This document shows positions 1 through 7,787 of a stretch of 54,250 nucleotides of DNA, one piece after another. Positions within the stretch are counted from its first letter, which is position 1; every line of letters starts with the position of its first letter. Source of the stretch: a virus; the IMG/VR virus record IMGVR_UViG_3300049217_000080, positions 1 through 54,250 of that record; one strand, given 5' to 3'. The position numbers and the translations under genes are program-made. The notes under the pieces were generated by a model that saw only the letters and a list, made by a program, of their open reading frames with translations, did not search any database and had not been told where the DNA came from.

Positions 1-108
1 TCTCGATAAAGCTTTGGAGGTTTCGCAAGAAACCGTAAAGCAGTTGAAAAAGTTTGGGCTTTCGCCCCAAAACTGCCCTGGACGGGCAGTTAGTTAACTT
101 GTACCGAA
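1..108. repeat. Left copy of 108-bp perfect inverted repeat
   Basis: This stretch is the exact reverse complement of 54123-54230. The match stops at 108, where the two copies diverge, but it runs off the left edge, so the true repeat may be longer. It contains three consecutive stem-loops: GGTTTC-GCAA-GAAACC at 19-34 (extended by GCTTT/AAAGC at 11-15 and 37-41), TTGGGC-TTTC-GCCC at 54-67, and AACTGCCC-TGGAC-GGGCAGTT at 71-91. It also holds an open frame that ends at 97. It could be the inner end of a long inverted duplication, a structured terminal or origin element, or an assembly fold-back. Confidence 0.95.
2..97 (+). CDS. C-terminal fragment of unknown protein (left copy, 5' truncated)
   Basis: An open frame enters from the left edge and stops at TAA 95-97, giving about 31 residues ending in CPGRAVS. 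It is identical to the end of the frame at 54134-54250 on the other strand because both lie in the inverted repeat. The segment SQETVKQLKKFGLSP could be one helix-turn-helix unit, but this is a guess. The three hairpins inside the frame make it unclear whether protein coding or nucleic-acid structure is the selected feature. No function is assigned. Confidence 0.35.
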   Translation, partial: LDKALEVSQETVKQLKKFGLSPQNCPGRAVS

Positions 109-251
109 TTTTGCGATATAAACGAAGTTTGGAAAATTGAAGCACCAACTCAGATTAAATTTGAAAAAAATGAGTTTTGGCATAGTTTCAGGATAACATT
201 TCTTGGTTTTGGGTTAGGCTATGCTAGGCAGTGGGGTTATTAAATTTATCC

Positions 252-280
252 TTGACTTTTGGAAAATAGTGTTGTAGAGT
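252..280 (+). promoter_or_regulatory. Early-type sigma70-like promoter (TTGACT-N17-TAGAGT)
   Basis: TTGACT lies at 252-257 and TAGAGT at 275-280, with a 17-bp spacer reading TTTGGAAAATAGTGTTG. The spacer start is shared with the minus-strand promoter at 53084-53112. Transcription would begin near 287, just before the gene at 298. The rest of the non-coding stretch 98-297 is AT-rich and shows no other convincing feature apart from a weak TTGAAA/TAGTTT pair around 160-190. Confidence 0.7.
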
Positions 281-297
281 CTATTTAAGGTTCAAAA

Positions 298-825
298 ATG
301 ACAGATTTAATTGCAAATGACCATTCCATAGTTCTTCCCGCCTTTGGTAAGTCCCCACGACTAACTTTAGAAATGGGTGTTATTAGGGATGCAGAACAAA
401 GGCTGATTGAAGCAAAGACGGTCTCGCCTGTTACATACCCCGAACTTTCTTACACATTTAATAATTCGTATCGCGTTTTGAAAATGCATCTTAGTAATAT
501 TGGATACCAGCTAATGATGGCTGAAAAAGCGCTGCAAGAAGCAAAGGCCGATGTTATTCTGGGCGCTTACGCAGAATATCTTGAGGGAAAACCCAAGAGC
601 GCTGGCTCGGCAGATCTCAGAGACGCCTTCCTAACCAGGGATGAGGCTTATAATGCGGCGCTAGATCGGACACATCAACTCCGCGCCCTGCAATCAAATT
701 TCGAAGGAAAAGTAAAAGTCTTGGAGAATGTCACATCTTTCATGAAACAGAAGATGTACCTAATCTCAAAATCGGGTTTAGGAAACGATAACTTGTATGT
801 TACGAGTGAAAGTAAGGGAAAATAA
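298..825 (+). CDS. Hypothetical phage protein, first gene of the replication operon
   Basis: This 175-residue protein is not recognised. It is largely helical, with long Leu/Ala/Lys/Glu-rich stretches around residues 60-145, and has no membrane segment, cysteine cluster or nucleotide-binding motif. The ATG follows an AAGG-type site and lies a few bases downstream of a promoter. Its stop codon directly abuts the recombinase start at 826, so the two are co-transcribed and probably translationally coupled. By position it might be a recombination or ssDNA-associated factor, but nothing in the sequence proves this. Confidence 0.8.
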   Translation: MTDLIANDHSIVLPAFGKSPRLTLEMGVIRDAEQRLIEAKTVSPVTYPELSYTFNNSYRVLKMHLSNIGYQLMMAEKALQEAKADVILGAYAEYLEGKPKSAGSADLRDAFLTRDEAYNAALDRTHQLRALQSNFEGKVKVLENVTSFMKQKMYLISKSGLGNDNLYVTSESKGK

Positions 826-1878
826 ATGAGTATTAATAAATGGGCTAAACAACTTAAAACAGAATATTCTTTGGATTTGGATTACGATTCATTTGCACCG
901 GAAAATGTAATTAAATCACAGTCGCCTTCTATCAATTATAGCTTTGCGAATAAATCCCATGGATTACCTAAAGATGCCAGTTTAATGCTATATGCTCCAG
1001 CTAAAGCAGGTAAGTCCCTTATTTCTAAAAGCTTCGTTGCTGAAATCCAAAAGAATGATCCAGAAGCCATTACTATGGAATTTAACACCGAATTTCGAGG
1101 CATGCAGTCCTCCAGTAATATTTTCGGTATCGATCTAAATAGACATCTTGTGTATCAGACTAATCGTCCGTCAGAAATATTTGATTTCTTGGTTAAGGAC
1201 GTGGCGGCCCAATTTCAGGACGGAATGCCTCTTAAACTTGTAATCATAGACAGTTTAACCTATGTTGCGGGCGTAAAATCAATGAACGCTGACTCCGTAG
1301 AAGACCATCTTATTGGCGACAAAAGTCTAACCATCACCAAAGGATTAGAACTCATTGTTCCTTGGCTAAAAAGAAATAGGATTCCACTTATTGCTACCGC
1401 ACATATGAGGGCCAATCTAGATCCAGGAAATCCTCGGGCTCCCAAGGAGAAAGCAGCTATAAATCACATGGCACGTCACAGTTTCGAAGTTTTCATGAGT
1501 TTTAGAAAAGCAGGTGCTGCCGATGACAAAGTTAATTTAGCAGGAGAGGCTTACGAAGATAATAATCAAAAAGATATCCGTGGTAACGCAGAGATAACTG
1601 GACACAAAATTATTTCAAAAGTGGAAGAAAATAGTCTTGGTGTTCCGGGTAGAACTGGAATGGTAACCCTTGACTATAAAAAGGGATTGGTCGACATTGA
1701 GTCTGAGGTATTTCTTTTGGGAACCAATACCGGCGTTATCAAAAAAGAAGGAAATCGTAATTACTTCTTTGCTGACAAAAAATGGACCTCTAAAATGGAT
1801 TGCGCTAATGCCATCAAAGACGATCCCAAACTTGCCGCAGCAATCATAGAAGAAGTTCGCAAACTCGATGACAAGTGA
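826..1878 (+). CDS. uvsX: RecA/UvsX-like recombinase
   Basis: This 350-residue RecA-fold ATPase would form filaments on single-stranded DNA and catalyse strand exchange during recombination-dependent replication and repair. The Walker A motif APAKAGKS is at residues 57-64, a Walker B strand LVIIDS at about 138-143, and a polar segment ending in TAH near 190-193 matches the RecA motif next to loop L2. The length fits phage UvsX/RecA proteins (about 350-390). It lies between a hypothetical gene and a sigma-like gene, upstream of helicase and primase, as expected for a replication cluster. The symbol is given by family and has not been tested by alignment. Confidence 0.85.
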   Translation: MSINKWAKQLKTEYSLDLDYDSFAPENVIKSQSPSINYSFANKSHGLPKDASLMLYAPAKAGKSLISKSFVAEIQKNDPEAITMEFNTEFRGMQSSSNIFGIDLNRHLVYQTNRPSEIFDFLVKDVAAQFQDGMPLKLVIIDSLTYVAGVKSMNADSVEDHLIGDKSLTITKGLELIVPWLKRNRIPLIATAHMRANLDPGNPRAPKEKAAINHMARHSFEVFMSFRKAGAADDKVNLAGEAYEDNNQKDIRGNAEITGHKIISKVEENSLGVPGRTGMVTLDYKKGLVDIESEVFLLGTNTGVIKKEGNRNYFFADKKWTSKMDCANAIKDDPKLAAAIIEEVRKLDDK

Positions 1879-1891
1879 TATGAAGGGCAAA

Positions 1892-2806
1892 ATGTCTAAA
1901 CCTACAGAAATCCGTATCAATAGTCGTGACCATTGGGAGTCGTGCTACATGCGTCACCAATACTTGAAAAGAGTGACGGAACAACCTACCGGGGAGGAAA
2001 TGGCTCCCTACTACAGGATTGTGGAGAACTTCACCCGAAATACCTTCTACGTCTACAAGAACCTATTTCTTATGGTTGGCCTAGACCTGGAGGACGTATT
2101 AAATAACGGCCAGGTTCAGCTCATTAGTTTCCTAGGTTTATTTGCTTTAGAGAAAAATCCGGAGAAGTTAGCCGACTTTGAGAGAAACTATAAAAGCAGA
2201 AACTCCATCCTTTGCTCAAAAGAGAATATCTTAGACAAAAACAAGGCCAACTTTACATGTTTCTTAAAACAGCGGCTAGAAGACATGGTCAGAGTTTGCA
2301 GACAAAAAGCTAAGAATATCAGGGGTGTGGTCGCGGAAGAGTTCTTGGTTTTTAAAGGCTCTCAAAAGCCTCCTAAGGATATTGAAGATTTGCTTGACAA
2401 TTACGAAAAACACGGTTATAGTCCTTTAACGACCTCTTCTTTTAAGACGATCAAAAAAAGAATGAGTCGAAAGCAGGAAGGACCGGTTTATTTGGATAAC
2501 AATATTTGGTATGTTTGCGTTCCTATTAGGAAGAAAGTGCTAAGTCTTGCCGATTTTACTTGCAATAACTATGATCCTTATGATAATCTACATAATATGA
2601 CTCCAGAAGAGGTTTTAGATAGATCAGAAGCAAATGACTGGGATGGTAAGTGGCTGAAGTTTAATACGATTTCCAATAATGAACGAAAGGACATGATCAA
2701 GACCTTTATAAACAACAACCAGGGTAACCCAACTTTTAAAGAAGAGATCAAAACCGCTCGCAGATTTTTAGAGGCTTTAAATGTCGCAAACACAAGCAAC
2801 GTTTGA
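1892..2806 (+). CDS. Possible divergent phage RNA polymerase sigma-like factor
   Basis: The protein has 304 residues from the ATG at 1892, which has a GAAGGG site. In-frame ATGs at 1868 and 1880 would add 8 or 4 residues and overlap the recombinase. Residues about 62-82, with LDLEDVLNNGQVQLISFL, resemble sigma70 region 2.1/2.2 (DLIQEGNIGLIKAL type). Residues near 117-140 (FLKQRLEDMVRVCRQKA) resemble the following region 2.3/2.4 helix. No clear region 4 is visible. If correct, it would redirect host RNA polymerase to phage promoters, perhaps the TATGATATA class seen in the late region. The call rests on visual similarity only. Confidence 0.4.
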   Translation: MSKPTEIRINSRDHWESCYMRHQYLKRVTEQPTGEEMAPYYRIVENFTRNTFYVYKNLFLMVGLDLEDVLNNGQVQLISFLGLFALEKNPEKLADFERNYKSRNSILCSKENILDKNKANFTCFLKQRLEDMVRVCRQKAKNIRGVVAEEFLVFKGSQKPPKDIEDLLDNYEKHGYSPLTTSSFKTIKKRMSRKQEGPVYLDNNIWYVCVPIRKKVLSLADFTCNNYDPYDNLHNMTPEEVLDRSEANDWDGKWLKFNTISNNERKDMIKTFINNNQGNPTFKEEIKTARRFLEALNVANTSNV

Positions 2807-3362
2807 GGAAGTAATCAGGGCTTGGATTCTTGATTGTGATGGTCGAGTTCCGACCGAGAAGAGGCAGCGTCAGGAGTCTTTTCTTGTCCTTTTAGGTAAC
2901 CTAGCTAAATATGGGTATGACAAAGAGGAACTTACCACTTCCAAAAAAGAGAAAATTGTTCGGTCGTGTGTAAATCCTAACTATCGCCATAAACAAAAAC
3001 TCAAGACCTGGATTGCAATGGTTGTTAGCGATTTAGAGGACGCTATCCTAATTTACTACGGCCAGGTTAAAATTGACCGAGATGTTATCACGCCAGAAAT
3101 GTCCTCCAAGCTAGATGGCTTGAGTAAGAAAGCGGAAGAGACTAGGCTGCTAAGAAGCGCTGATGATTCGGAAAAAGATTCGGAAAGCGGAGACGAAGGT
3201 CTTGACATTGAGGGTGAAGTTAAAAACGCCATCAACAACCCACATAACATTACGGAAGAAAATTTTGAAATAACGGACGAGATGCTAGGAAATTCGGTTG
3301 GCCCAGAAGTCGTATGGGATGAAAATTTCATGGACAAGATCGAGTCTGACGATGAGCGATAA
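2781..3362 (+). CDS. Hypothetical protein with acidic C-terminus, upstream of helicase
   Basis: This 193-residue protein is unrecognised. The first ~95 residues are basic and helical. Residues from about 120 on are strongly acidic (SEKDSESGDEGLDIEGE and a DDER end). The ATG at 2781 has a GAGG site and overlaps the previous gene by 26 bp in another frame. Its own end overlaps the helicase start by 11 bp. A gene immediately before a replicative helicase could encode a loader or ssDNA-binding partner, and an acidic tail is typical of proteins that bind replication partners. That role is inference from position only. Confidence 0.8.
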   Translation: MSQTQATFEEVIRAWILDCDGRVPTEKRQRQESFLVLLGNLAKYGYDKEELTTSKKEKIVRSCVNPNYRHKQKLKTWIAMVVSDLEDAILIYYGQVKIDRDVITPEMSSKLDGLSKKAEETRLLRSADDSEKDSESGDEGLDIEGEVKNAINNPHNITEENFEITDEMLGNSVGPEVVWDENFMDKIESDDER

Positions 3363-4527
3363 CCAGCCTCAATCAGAAGCCTTAAAGAAGTTTCAAGAGG
3401 CTATTGAAAAGACTAAAGCCGGTAAAACGGATACCCAGAGCCTTAGGGAAAAGGTCCAGGAAAAGAAACTTTTCGTAGAGGACTATAAGTACACCAACGA
3501 ACTGGAAAGAATCAAGAAAAGTGAAGCCGATCTAAAAATAGCAGAAAAAGTCAATGTCGGTATTATGACCGACGAAGACATTTTGGAGGTCCAGGAAAGA
3601 AGTCGATTATACCTGGAAAGCGCCAAGAATGGTATGACGTTCTTGCACGAGTCCTTCCGTAAATGGGTTCCTTGTTGGGCCGGTAATATTATCCTGGTGG
3701 GCGCTAGGACGGGTTCGGGTAAGTCTACTTTGGCCGCAAATCTACTGCTGAGCACGATTCAGCAAATCAATCCCCTGACTGGAAAAAATCGGAAAGTCTT
3801 GTGTATTAGCGCCGAGGAGACCTTGTCCCAGGTTTTCAACAGACTCACATGTTTGGTAAAAAACTACGATTACAACGAACAAGATGAGTTTACAGATGAG
3901 CAAAAAGAGAACCTGATCAAATTCATCCCTAGATGGGCCAAAAATGGGGTGTCTGTTATTGGGGATGACGACTCCACTTGTGTGGCTAGTCTAGAAGGTC
4001 TAGAGTCTATTCTCAAGAATCTTCTGGCTACCAAAACGTATTATGACTTAATTGTAATTGACTACATCCAAAAATTTAATACCTCTTCTAAAAATCCGAT
4101 GCAGAACGAGTACAACGTATTGAAGGCGGCTATGAAGATTTTGGACAAGTTTAAGAACGTATATCCTGGAGCTATCGTGGTCTTGTCCCAATTGAAGGCT
4201 CAGAACGAAGAAGAAACCTTGGACTTTCAAACGCGTTTAAGAGGGTCTTCTGATATTATTACGCCTTGTACGGTGGCGCTTGAAATGCAGATCGACAGTA
4301 AATTGAACAAGACCCGTTTTATCGTAAAAAAGAATCGATACAAGGGGTCTACCTTAGGCCACGGAAAAGATATGGGTTTTAAGAAGGGGTGGTTTGTTCC
4401 TTACACCGAAGAGTTCCAGAAGGAAATCGCCGTTAAGAACGAAAAGAAAGATTATTACGAAACTGTTGGAAAGCATGTGGGAGATAAAGAAAAACAAACT
4501 GAAACAAAGGAGAAAGCAGATGTATAG
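3352..4527 (+). CDS. DnaB-family replicative DNA helicase
   Basis: This 391-residue protein is an SF4 hexameric helicase that would unwind DNA ahead of the fork. The Walker A motif GARTGSGKST sits at about residues 119-128, followed by an SAEETLSQVFNRL segment like the DnaB H1a region. A Walker B strand LIVIDYIQ and a sensor strand GAIVVLSQLKA follow. LRGSSDIITPC matches the DnaB motif carrying the arginine finger region. The N-terminal domain is shorter than in bacterial DnaB. The ATG at 3352 is preferred over an upstream TTG at 3298 that would overlap the previous gene heavily. It pairs with the primase at 4942. Confidence 0.88.
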   Translation: MSDNQPQSEALKKFQEAIEKTKAGKTDTQSLREKVQEKKLFVEDYKYTNELERIKKSEADLKIAEKVNVGIMTDEDILEVQERSRLYLESAKNGMTFLHESFRKWVPCWAGNIILVGARTGSGKSTLAANLLLSTIQQINPLTGKNRKVLCISAEETLSQVFNRLTCLVKNYDYNEQDEFTDEQKENLIKFIPRWAKNGVSVIGDDDSTCVASLEGLESILKNLLATKTYYDLIVIDYIQKFNTSSKNPMQNEYNVLKAAMKILDKFKNVYPGAIVVLSQLKAQNEEETLDFQTRLRGSSDIITPCTVALEMQIDSKLNKTRFIVKKNRYKGSTLGHGKDMGFKKGWFVPYTEEFQKEIAVKNEKKDYYETVGKHVGDKEKQTETKEKADV

Positions 4528-4888
4528 TCGTGAAACCGCAGAAGAGTTGAATAAGTTGTCCATGGAAGTATTTGGCAGTAAAACCAAGTGGCGCAAAATG
4601 GTTGAAAAAGGCGTGGCAGAACTAGTTGAAGAAAATACCACGAAGTTGACTTATGTGGACGGTAAAGAAAAGACCGAAACCATCAAAACGCCAGTCCTAC
4701 ATAAGGACCAAATGACTCAATACACGCTTAAGCGTTATACCGTACCGGAAGTTCGGGAATTCATGCTTTTGGTCAAAGAACGCCACGCCCAGCTCCAAGA
4801 AGCTATTAAGCGCATTGAAGCCCAAAAGAAGGCTTCGGAAGCCACTAAAGCCTCTATAGACCGGGCCTCTGGTAGCGCTACTCCGTAA
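4520..4888 (+). CDS. Hypothetical small protein between helicase and primase
   Basis: The protein has 122 residues from the ATG at 4520, which has a strong AAAGGAG site and overlaps the helicase end by 8 bp. The C-terminal 45 residues (VKERHAQLQEAIKRIEAQ and on) are predicted coiled coil. The N-terminal part has no recognisable motif. Location inside the replication operon suggests a helper of helicase or primase, but no function can be assigned. Confidence 0.75.
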   Translation: MYSRETAEELNKLSMEVFGSKTKWRKMVEKGVAELVEENTTKLTYVDGKEKTETIKTPVLHKDQMTQYTLKRYTVPEVREFMLLVKERHAQLQEAIKRIEAQKKASEATKASIDRASGSATP

Positions 4889-4906
4889 ACGATGATGAAA
4901 TTCCCC

Positions 4907-4935
4907 TTGACTTTTTAGAATACCTGGTCTAGGAT
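4907..4935 (+). promoter_or_regulatory. Sigma70-like promoter directly before primase (TTGACT-N17-TAGGAT)
   Basis: TTGACT is at 4907-4912 and TAGGAT at 4930-4935, with an exact 17-bp spacer. The primase ATG at 4942 lies seven bases after the -10 box, where transcription would start. A transcript from this site would therefore be leaderless or nearly so. The GGATGGTGAT stretch overlapping the -10 box could serve as a ribosome site on read-through mRNA. Confidence 0.6.
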
Positions 4936-4941
4936 GGTGAT

Positions 4942-5805
4942 ATGAAGGATTTTAAAGCCCTCCTAGACCTCGTATTTGACCCCACAGACGACGTTTGTGT
5001 AAGTAATGCTCAATGGGCCTACCATTCGATCCCGCAGTCTCTGGCCTTATCTGGAGAGGTTACACTGGTCTCCAATAATAGCAAGGTATCTGTCCAAAAA
5101 GTTAAAACAAGTGAGTTAACCCTTTTGAGTGTAAATGCCATAAAAGGCTTTAGAAATGACAGTAATGTAACCAAGTACCGGACATTTCTTTGGGAATGCG
5201 ATATCGGCACGCTTCAGCAGCAGTTAAACTACGCCAAAGATCTAGAACTACCCTACAGTGCGGCCATATTTTCTGGCAACAAGTCCGTACATTTCTTAAC
5301 AGTTCTAGATGAGGCTATAGACGCCAAGACTTATAGATATATCTACCGATGGGTACTATCTATCGGAACCCTTTTTGATAAAAACTGCAAGAATCCATCT
5401 AGGGGTGTTAGAATTCCAGGAAACATAAGACCTGACACCGATAGAGAGCAGAAACTTATAAGTCTAGGAAGCAGGGTCAAACTAGAGGACTTTTATGCGT
5501 GGTTATCTAAATATGATCATTTAAGCCCAAAAGAGCAAAAGAGGGAAAATACCTTGACAAATGGAAAAGACTATGGTAAGTTGTCTAGATGGGCGGTAAG
5601 GCAGTTTGAAAAAGGTATCGATTTTTCAAAGGGTCGAAACCAAACTTGGTACGCTCTGGCGTGCGACTTAGTTAAGTCCGGATTTTGTCAAGAAGAAGCG
5701 GTTTGTATCCTGGGACAATATTACCAGGAAGAACACGATTTTCAAGAAAAAGAGTTTTTGTCTTGTATCGACCACGCATATCAATATATGAGAGACAAGG
5801 AATAA
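4942..5805 (+). CDS. Archaeo-eukaryotic-type (AEP/PrimPol-like) DNA primase
   Basis: This 287-residue protein would make primers for replication. The AEP motifs are visible in order: an acidic pair in FLWECD at residues 82-87 (metal binding), SGNKSVHF at 111-118 (the sGxxxhH motif), and FDKNCKNPSRGVRIPG near 145-160. The last ~60 residues (WYALACDLVKSGF and on) look like a PriCT-type primase C-terminal domain. There is no zinc-ribbon or Toprim domain, so it is not a DnaG/gp4-type primase. Its own promoter precedes it. The next gene starts one base after its stop. Confidence 0.75.
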   Translation: MKDFKALLDLVFDPTDDVCVSNAQWAYHSIPQSLALSGEVTLVSNNSKVSVQKVKTSELTLLSVNAIKGFRNDSNVTKYRTFLWECDIGTLQQQLNYAKDLELPYSAAIFSGNKSVHFLTVLDEAIDAKTYRYIYRWVLSIGTLFDKNCKNPSRGVRIPGNIRPDTDREQKLISLGSRVKLEDFYAWLSKYDHLSPKEQKRENTLTNGKDYGKLSRWAVRQFEKGIDFSKGRNQTWYALACDLVKSGFCQEEAVCILGQYYQEEHDFQEKEFLSCIDHAYQYMRDKE

Positions 5806-5806
5806 A

Positions 5807-6325
5807 ATGGGAATTCGTGACGAAGAGATCCAAAGACTGATTAATTACACCAAAGGTCTTGGAGTCAAGGTCACTTTTTCGTCCAAGTCTTCTAAAGACG
5901 CAGCTAGTTGGTATCTGGATAATAGCGAGATAGTGGTTTATAAGCGAAACAACAGTACGAAAATAGAAACAGTCTTAAGCCTAATCCACGAAATCGCCCA
6001 CGCCAAACATTGTATTTGGGAGAAGAATAGAGAGATAGACATAAAAGTAGAAAAAGCCATAGGCCATATGAATAAAGCCGAAGAACTTGAAACCGACACT
6101 AAGAAAAAACAGCGCAAGATTATTTTAGACGACGAGATAGCCGGCACCAAATATTGGGACGAGATTTACCACGAAACTAATATGAAGTTTCCGATTTGGC
6201 GTTTAGAAACCGCAAAAGAATTTGACATCTGGCAATATCAGGTTTTCTATGAAACTGGTAGTTATCCAAAATCTAAGGATAAGAAAAAGAAATATAAGGA
6301 ATTAGTTGATAAACATAGGGAATGA
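5807..6325 (+). CDS. HEXXH-motif putative zinc metallopeptidase-like protein
   Basis: The protein has 172 residues, with HEIAH at 61-65 inside a hydrophobic helix (VLSLIHEIAHAKHC), the zinc-binding and catalytic signature of gluzincin or ImmA/IrrE-like peptidases. A third ligand may be one of the glutamates in EELETD (about 92-97) or DDEIAG. A charged Lys-rich tail follows. No signal peptide is seen, so it is probably cytosolic. ImmA-like proteins often act on regulators or defence proteins, but there is no HTH partner next to it, so the substrate is unknown. It lies between primase and CYTH genes in one operon. Confidence 0.6.
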   Translation: MGIRDEEIQRLINYTKGLGVKVTFSSKSSKDAASWYLDNSEIVVYKRNNSTKIETVLSLIHEIAHAKHCIWEKNREIDIKVEKAIGHMNKAEELETDTKKKQRKIILDDEIAGTKYWDEIYHETNMKFPIWRLETAKEFDIWQYQVFYETGSYPKSKDKKKKYKELVDKHRE

Positions 6326-6326
6326 T

Positions 6327-6980
6327 ATGGATGTAGAAGATAAAACGCTAGAACATATAGAATTTGAAACAAAATATAGAGTTGATGACCACCAACTCAT
6401 TGAGTTCAAACAAATTATGGATTCTTTCCCTGAGAATAAAAAATTTCTTTATGTAGAAGGTCCCGATTATTACTGGACCTATCCTAAATGGTGGTTCGAA
6501 AACAACGCACAATGGGATCCGGATGGAACTTTTACTAGATTTAGAAAGCCTAGTTATGGACTAGACAATGGTAGTAGACAAGTTACCACAAAATACAAAC
6601 CTAAGGAATCGAAAAATAGTATACAAAGAATAGAAAATAACTGGGATATTAAAGACAAAACAGAAGAAAAAGTTATCATTAAAGAACTGGAATGTAGTGG
6701 TAAAAAATTCAGTTTCTCTATCGTTAAGAACTGCCACATCTACAACTTATCTGACGCAACAGTAGTATTTTATACCGTATATGACATTACAGATGGAAAG
6801 CCGAAAAAGGCCGAAAGTTTTGTAGAAGTTGAAGTAGATGAAGACAATATGAAAAATACCACGGAAGAACAGGCTTGGGAAGTAATTATTAAATATGAAA
6901 AACTTCTAGAACCTTTAGGATTGAATGCGAGAAAAAGGCTTTACAAAAGTTTATTTGCAATGTACAAAAGAAATGTTTAA
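6327..6980 (+). CDS. CYTH-domain / triphosphate tunnel metalloenzyme
   Basis: The protein has 217 residues from the ATG at 6327, directly after the preceding stop; an upstream TTG at 6306 is less likely. The CYTH hallmark ExExK is present as EFETK at 12-16. It is followed by the basic strands FTRFRK (R71, R73) and TTKYK (K89, K91), and by an acidic ExE strand FVEVEVDED at 165-173. This is the pattern that lines the triphosphate tunnel in CyaB, thiamine triphosphatases and RNA triphosphatases. Such enzymes hydrolyse or cyclise triphosphates with divalent metal. The phage substrate could be a nucleotide, polyphosphate or RNA 5' end. Confidence 0.75.
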   Translation: MDVEDKTLEHIEFETKYRVDDHQLIEFKQIMDSFPENKKFLYVEGPDYYWTYPKWWFENNAQWDPDGTFTRFRKPSYGLDNGSRQVTTKYKPKESKNSIQRIENNWDIKDKTEEKVIIKELECSGKKFSFSIVKNCHIYNLSDATVVFYTVYDITDGKPKKAESFVEVEVDEDNMKNTTEEQAWEVIIKYEKLLEPLGLNARKRLYKSLFAMYKRNV

Positions 6981-6988
6981 GGAGTTAT

Positions 6989-7555
6989 ATGGTTGTTAGA
7001 AACAAATTTTACAGAATCATAGATAAATATAGAAGAATTTTGACTAAACGCTATACCAAAACTAAAAGTGTAATGACTGTAAATAGTAACCGTTCTAAAA
7101 ATAAAATTCTGGATTTTTATTTGAAAAATAATCGTTGGCCTAATCGTAGAAGTAATAATAAAACCGAGAAACGCTTAGGTTCTAAATTTGAAAATTATGT
7201 CTCAAAAGAAAATTTTTGTTATGATCCAAATTTTCGTCGTATCGTCATGATCACAGGTCGTAAATCGAATAATAAACGTAAGCATGACCGTAGTATACTT
7301 AAGAAGGAAATTTTAGATTTTATTGAAAAACACGGAAGAACACCCAATCGATATGGCAGACCACAAGAATTTGAAGGCGAATCAAAACTTCGTAATAATT
7401 TAGATCGCTATACTCAGGTATATAAAGATATGACATTCTTAGGTGAAGTTTATTCGTTAGATCCATGTCATCGTTCCGGAATTCCATTAAAATTTAGACC
7501 TTTGATCAACAAAGCTTTAGATGTAGACAAACCTTTGTTTAGGATCTGTAAATGA
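6989..7555 (+). CDS. Protein with two helicase-associated-like repeats
   Basis: This is a basic 188-residue protein with a good AAGGAG site. Two similar segments, ILDFYLKNNRWPNRR at about 40-54 and ILDFIEKHGRTPNRYG near 108-123, each followed by a short helix, recall the helicase-associated (HA) repeat (helix, [GN]RxP, then Lx..[LF]). HA repeats are thought to bind nucleic acid. There is no enzymatic motif. Function is unknown, and DNA binding is inferred from charge and repeat type. Confidence 0.55.
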   Translation: MVVRNKFYRIIDKYRRILTKRYTKTKSVMTVNSNRSKNKILDFYLKNNRWPNRRSNNKTEKRLGSKFENYVSKENFCYDPNFRRIVMITGRKSNNKRKHDRSILKKEILDFIEKHGRTPNRYGRPQEFEGESKLRNNLDRYTQVYKDMTFLGEVYSLDPCHRSGIPLKFRPLINKALDVDKPLFRICK

Positions 7556-7785
7556 CAGATATATATGCCTTAGCCGCTCGTGTTAAGAAATTAGCTCGTG
7601 ATTATGATGCCAATTTAAGCCCTATTGGTGAAAAACTTTGTAATTTGTACATTCATGTCTTAAAAGACCTATATGAGTTCGCTGAAACCGTTCCTGAACC
7701 ACACAAAACGAAACTGGTAGAGCTTATCGAATCAAAAGAAGGATTCTGTAGAGACGTTATAAATTTGAACAAGAAAAGGAAATAG
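7552..7785 (+). CDS. Hypothetical small protein
   Basis: This 77-residue helical protein is not recognised. Its start overlaps the previous stop as ATGA, which indicates translational coupling. There are no membrane segments or metal motifs. Confidence 0.7.
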   Translation: MTDIYALAARVKKLARDYDANLSPIGEKLCNLYIHVLKDLYEFAETVPEPHKTKLVELIESKEGFCRDVINLNKKRK

Positions 7786-7787
7786 AA

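Noticed and set aside
3298-3351. Upstream TTG start for the helicase
   Set aside because: It would overlap the preceding gene by more than 60 bp without a ribosome site; ATG 3352 fits the compact style of the operon.
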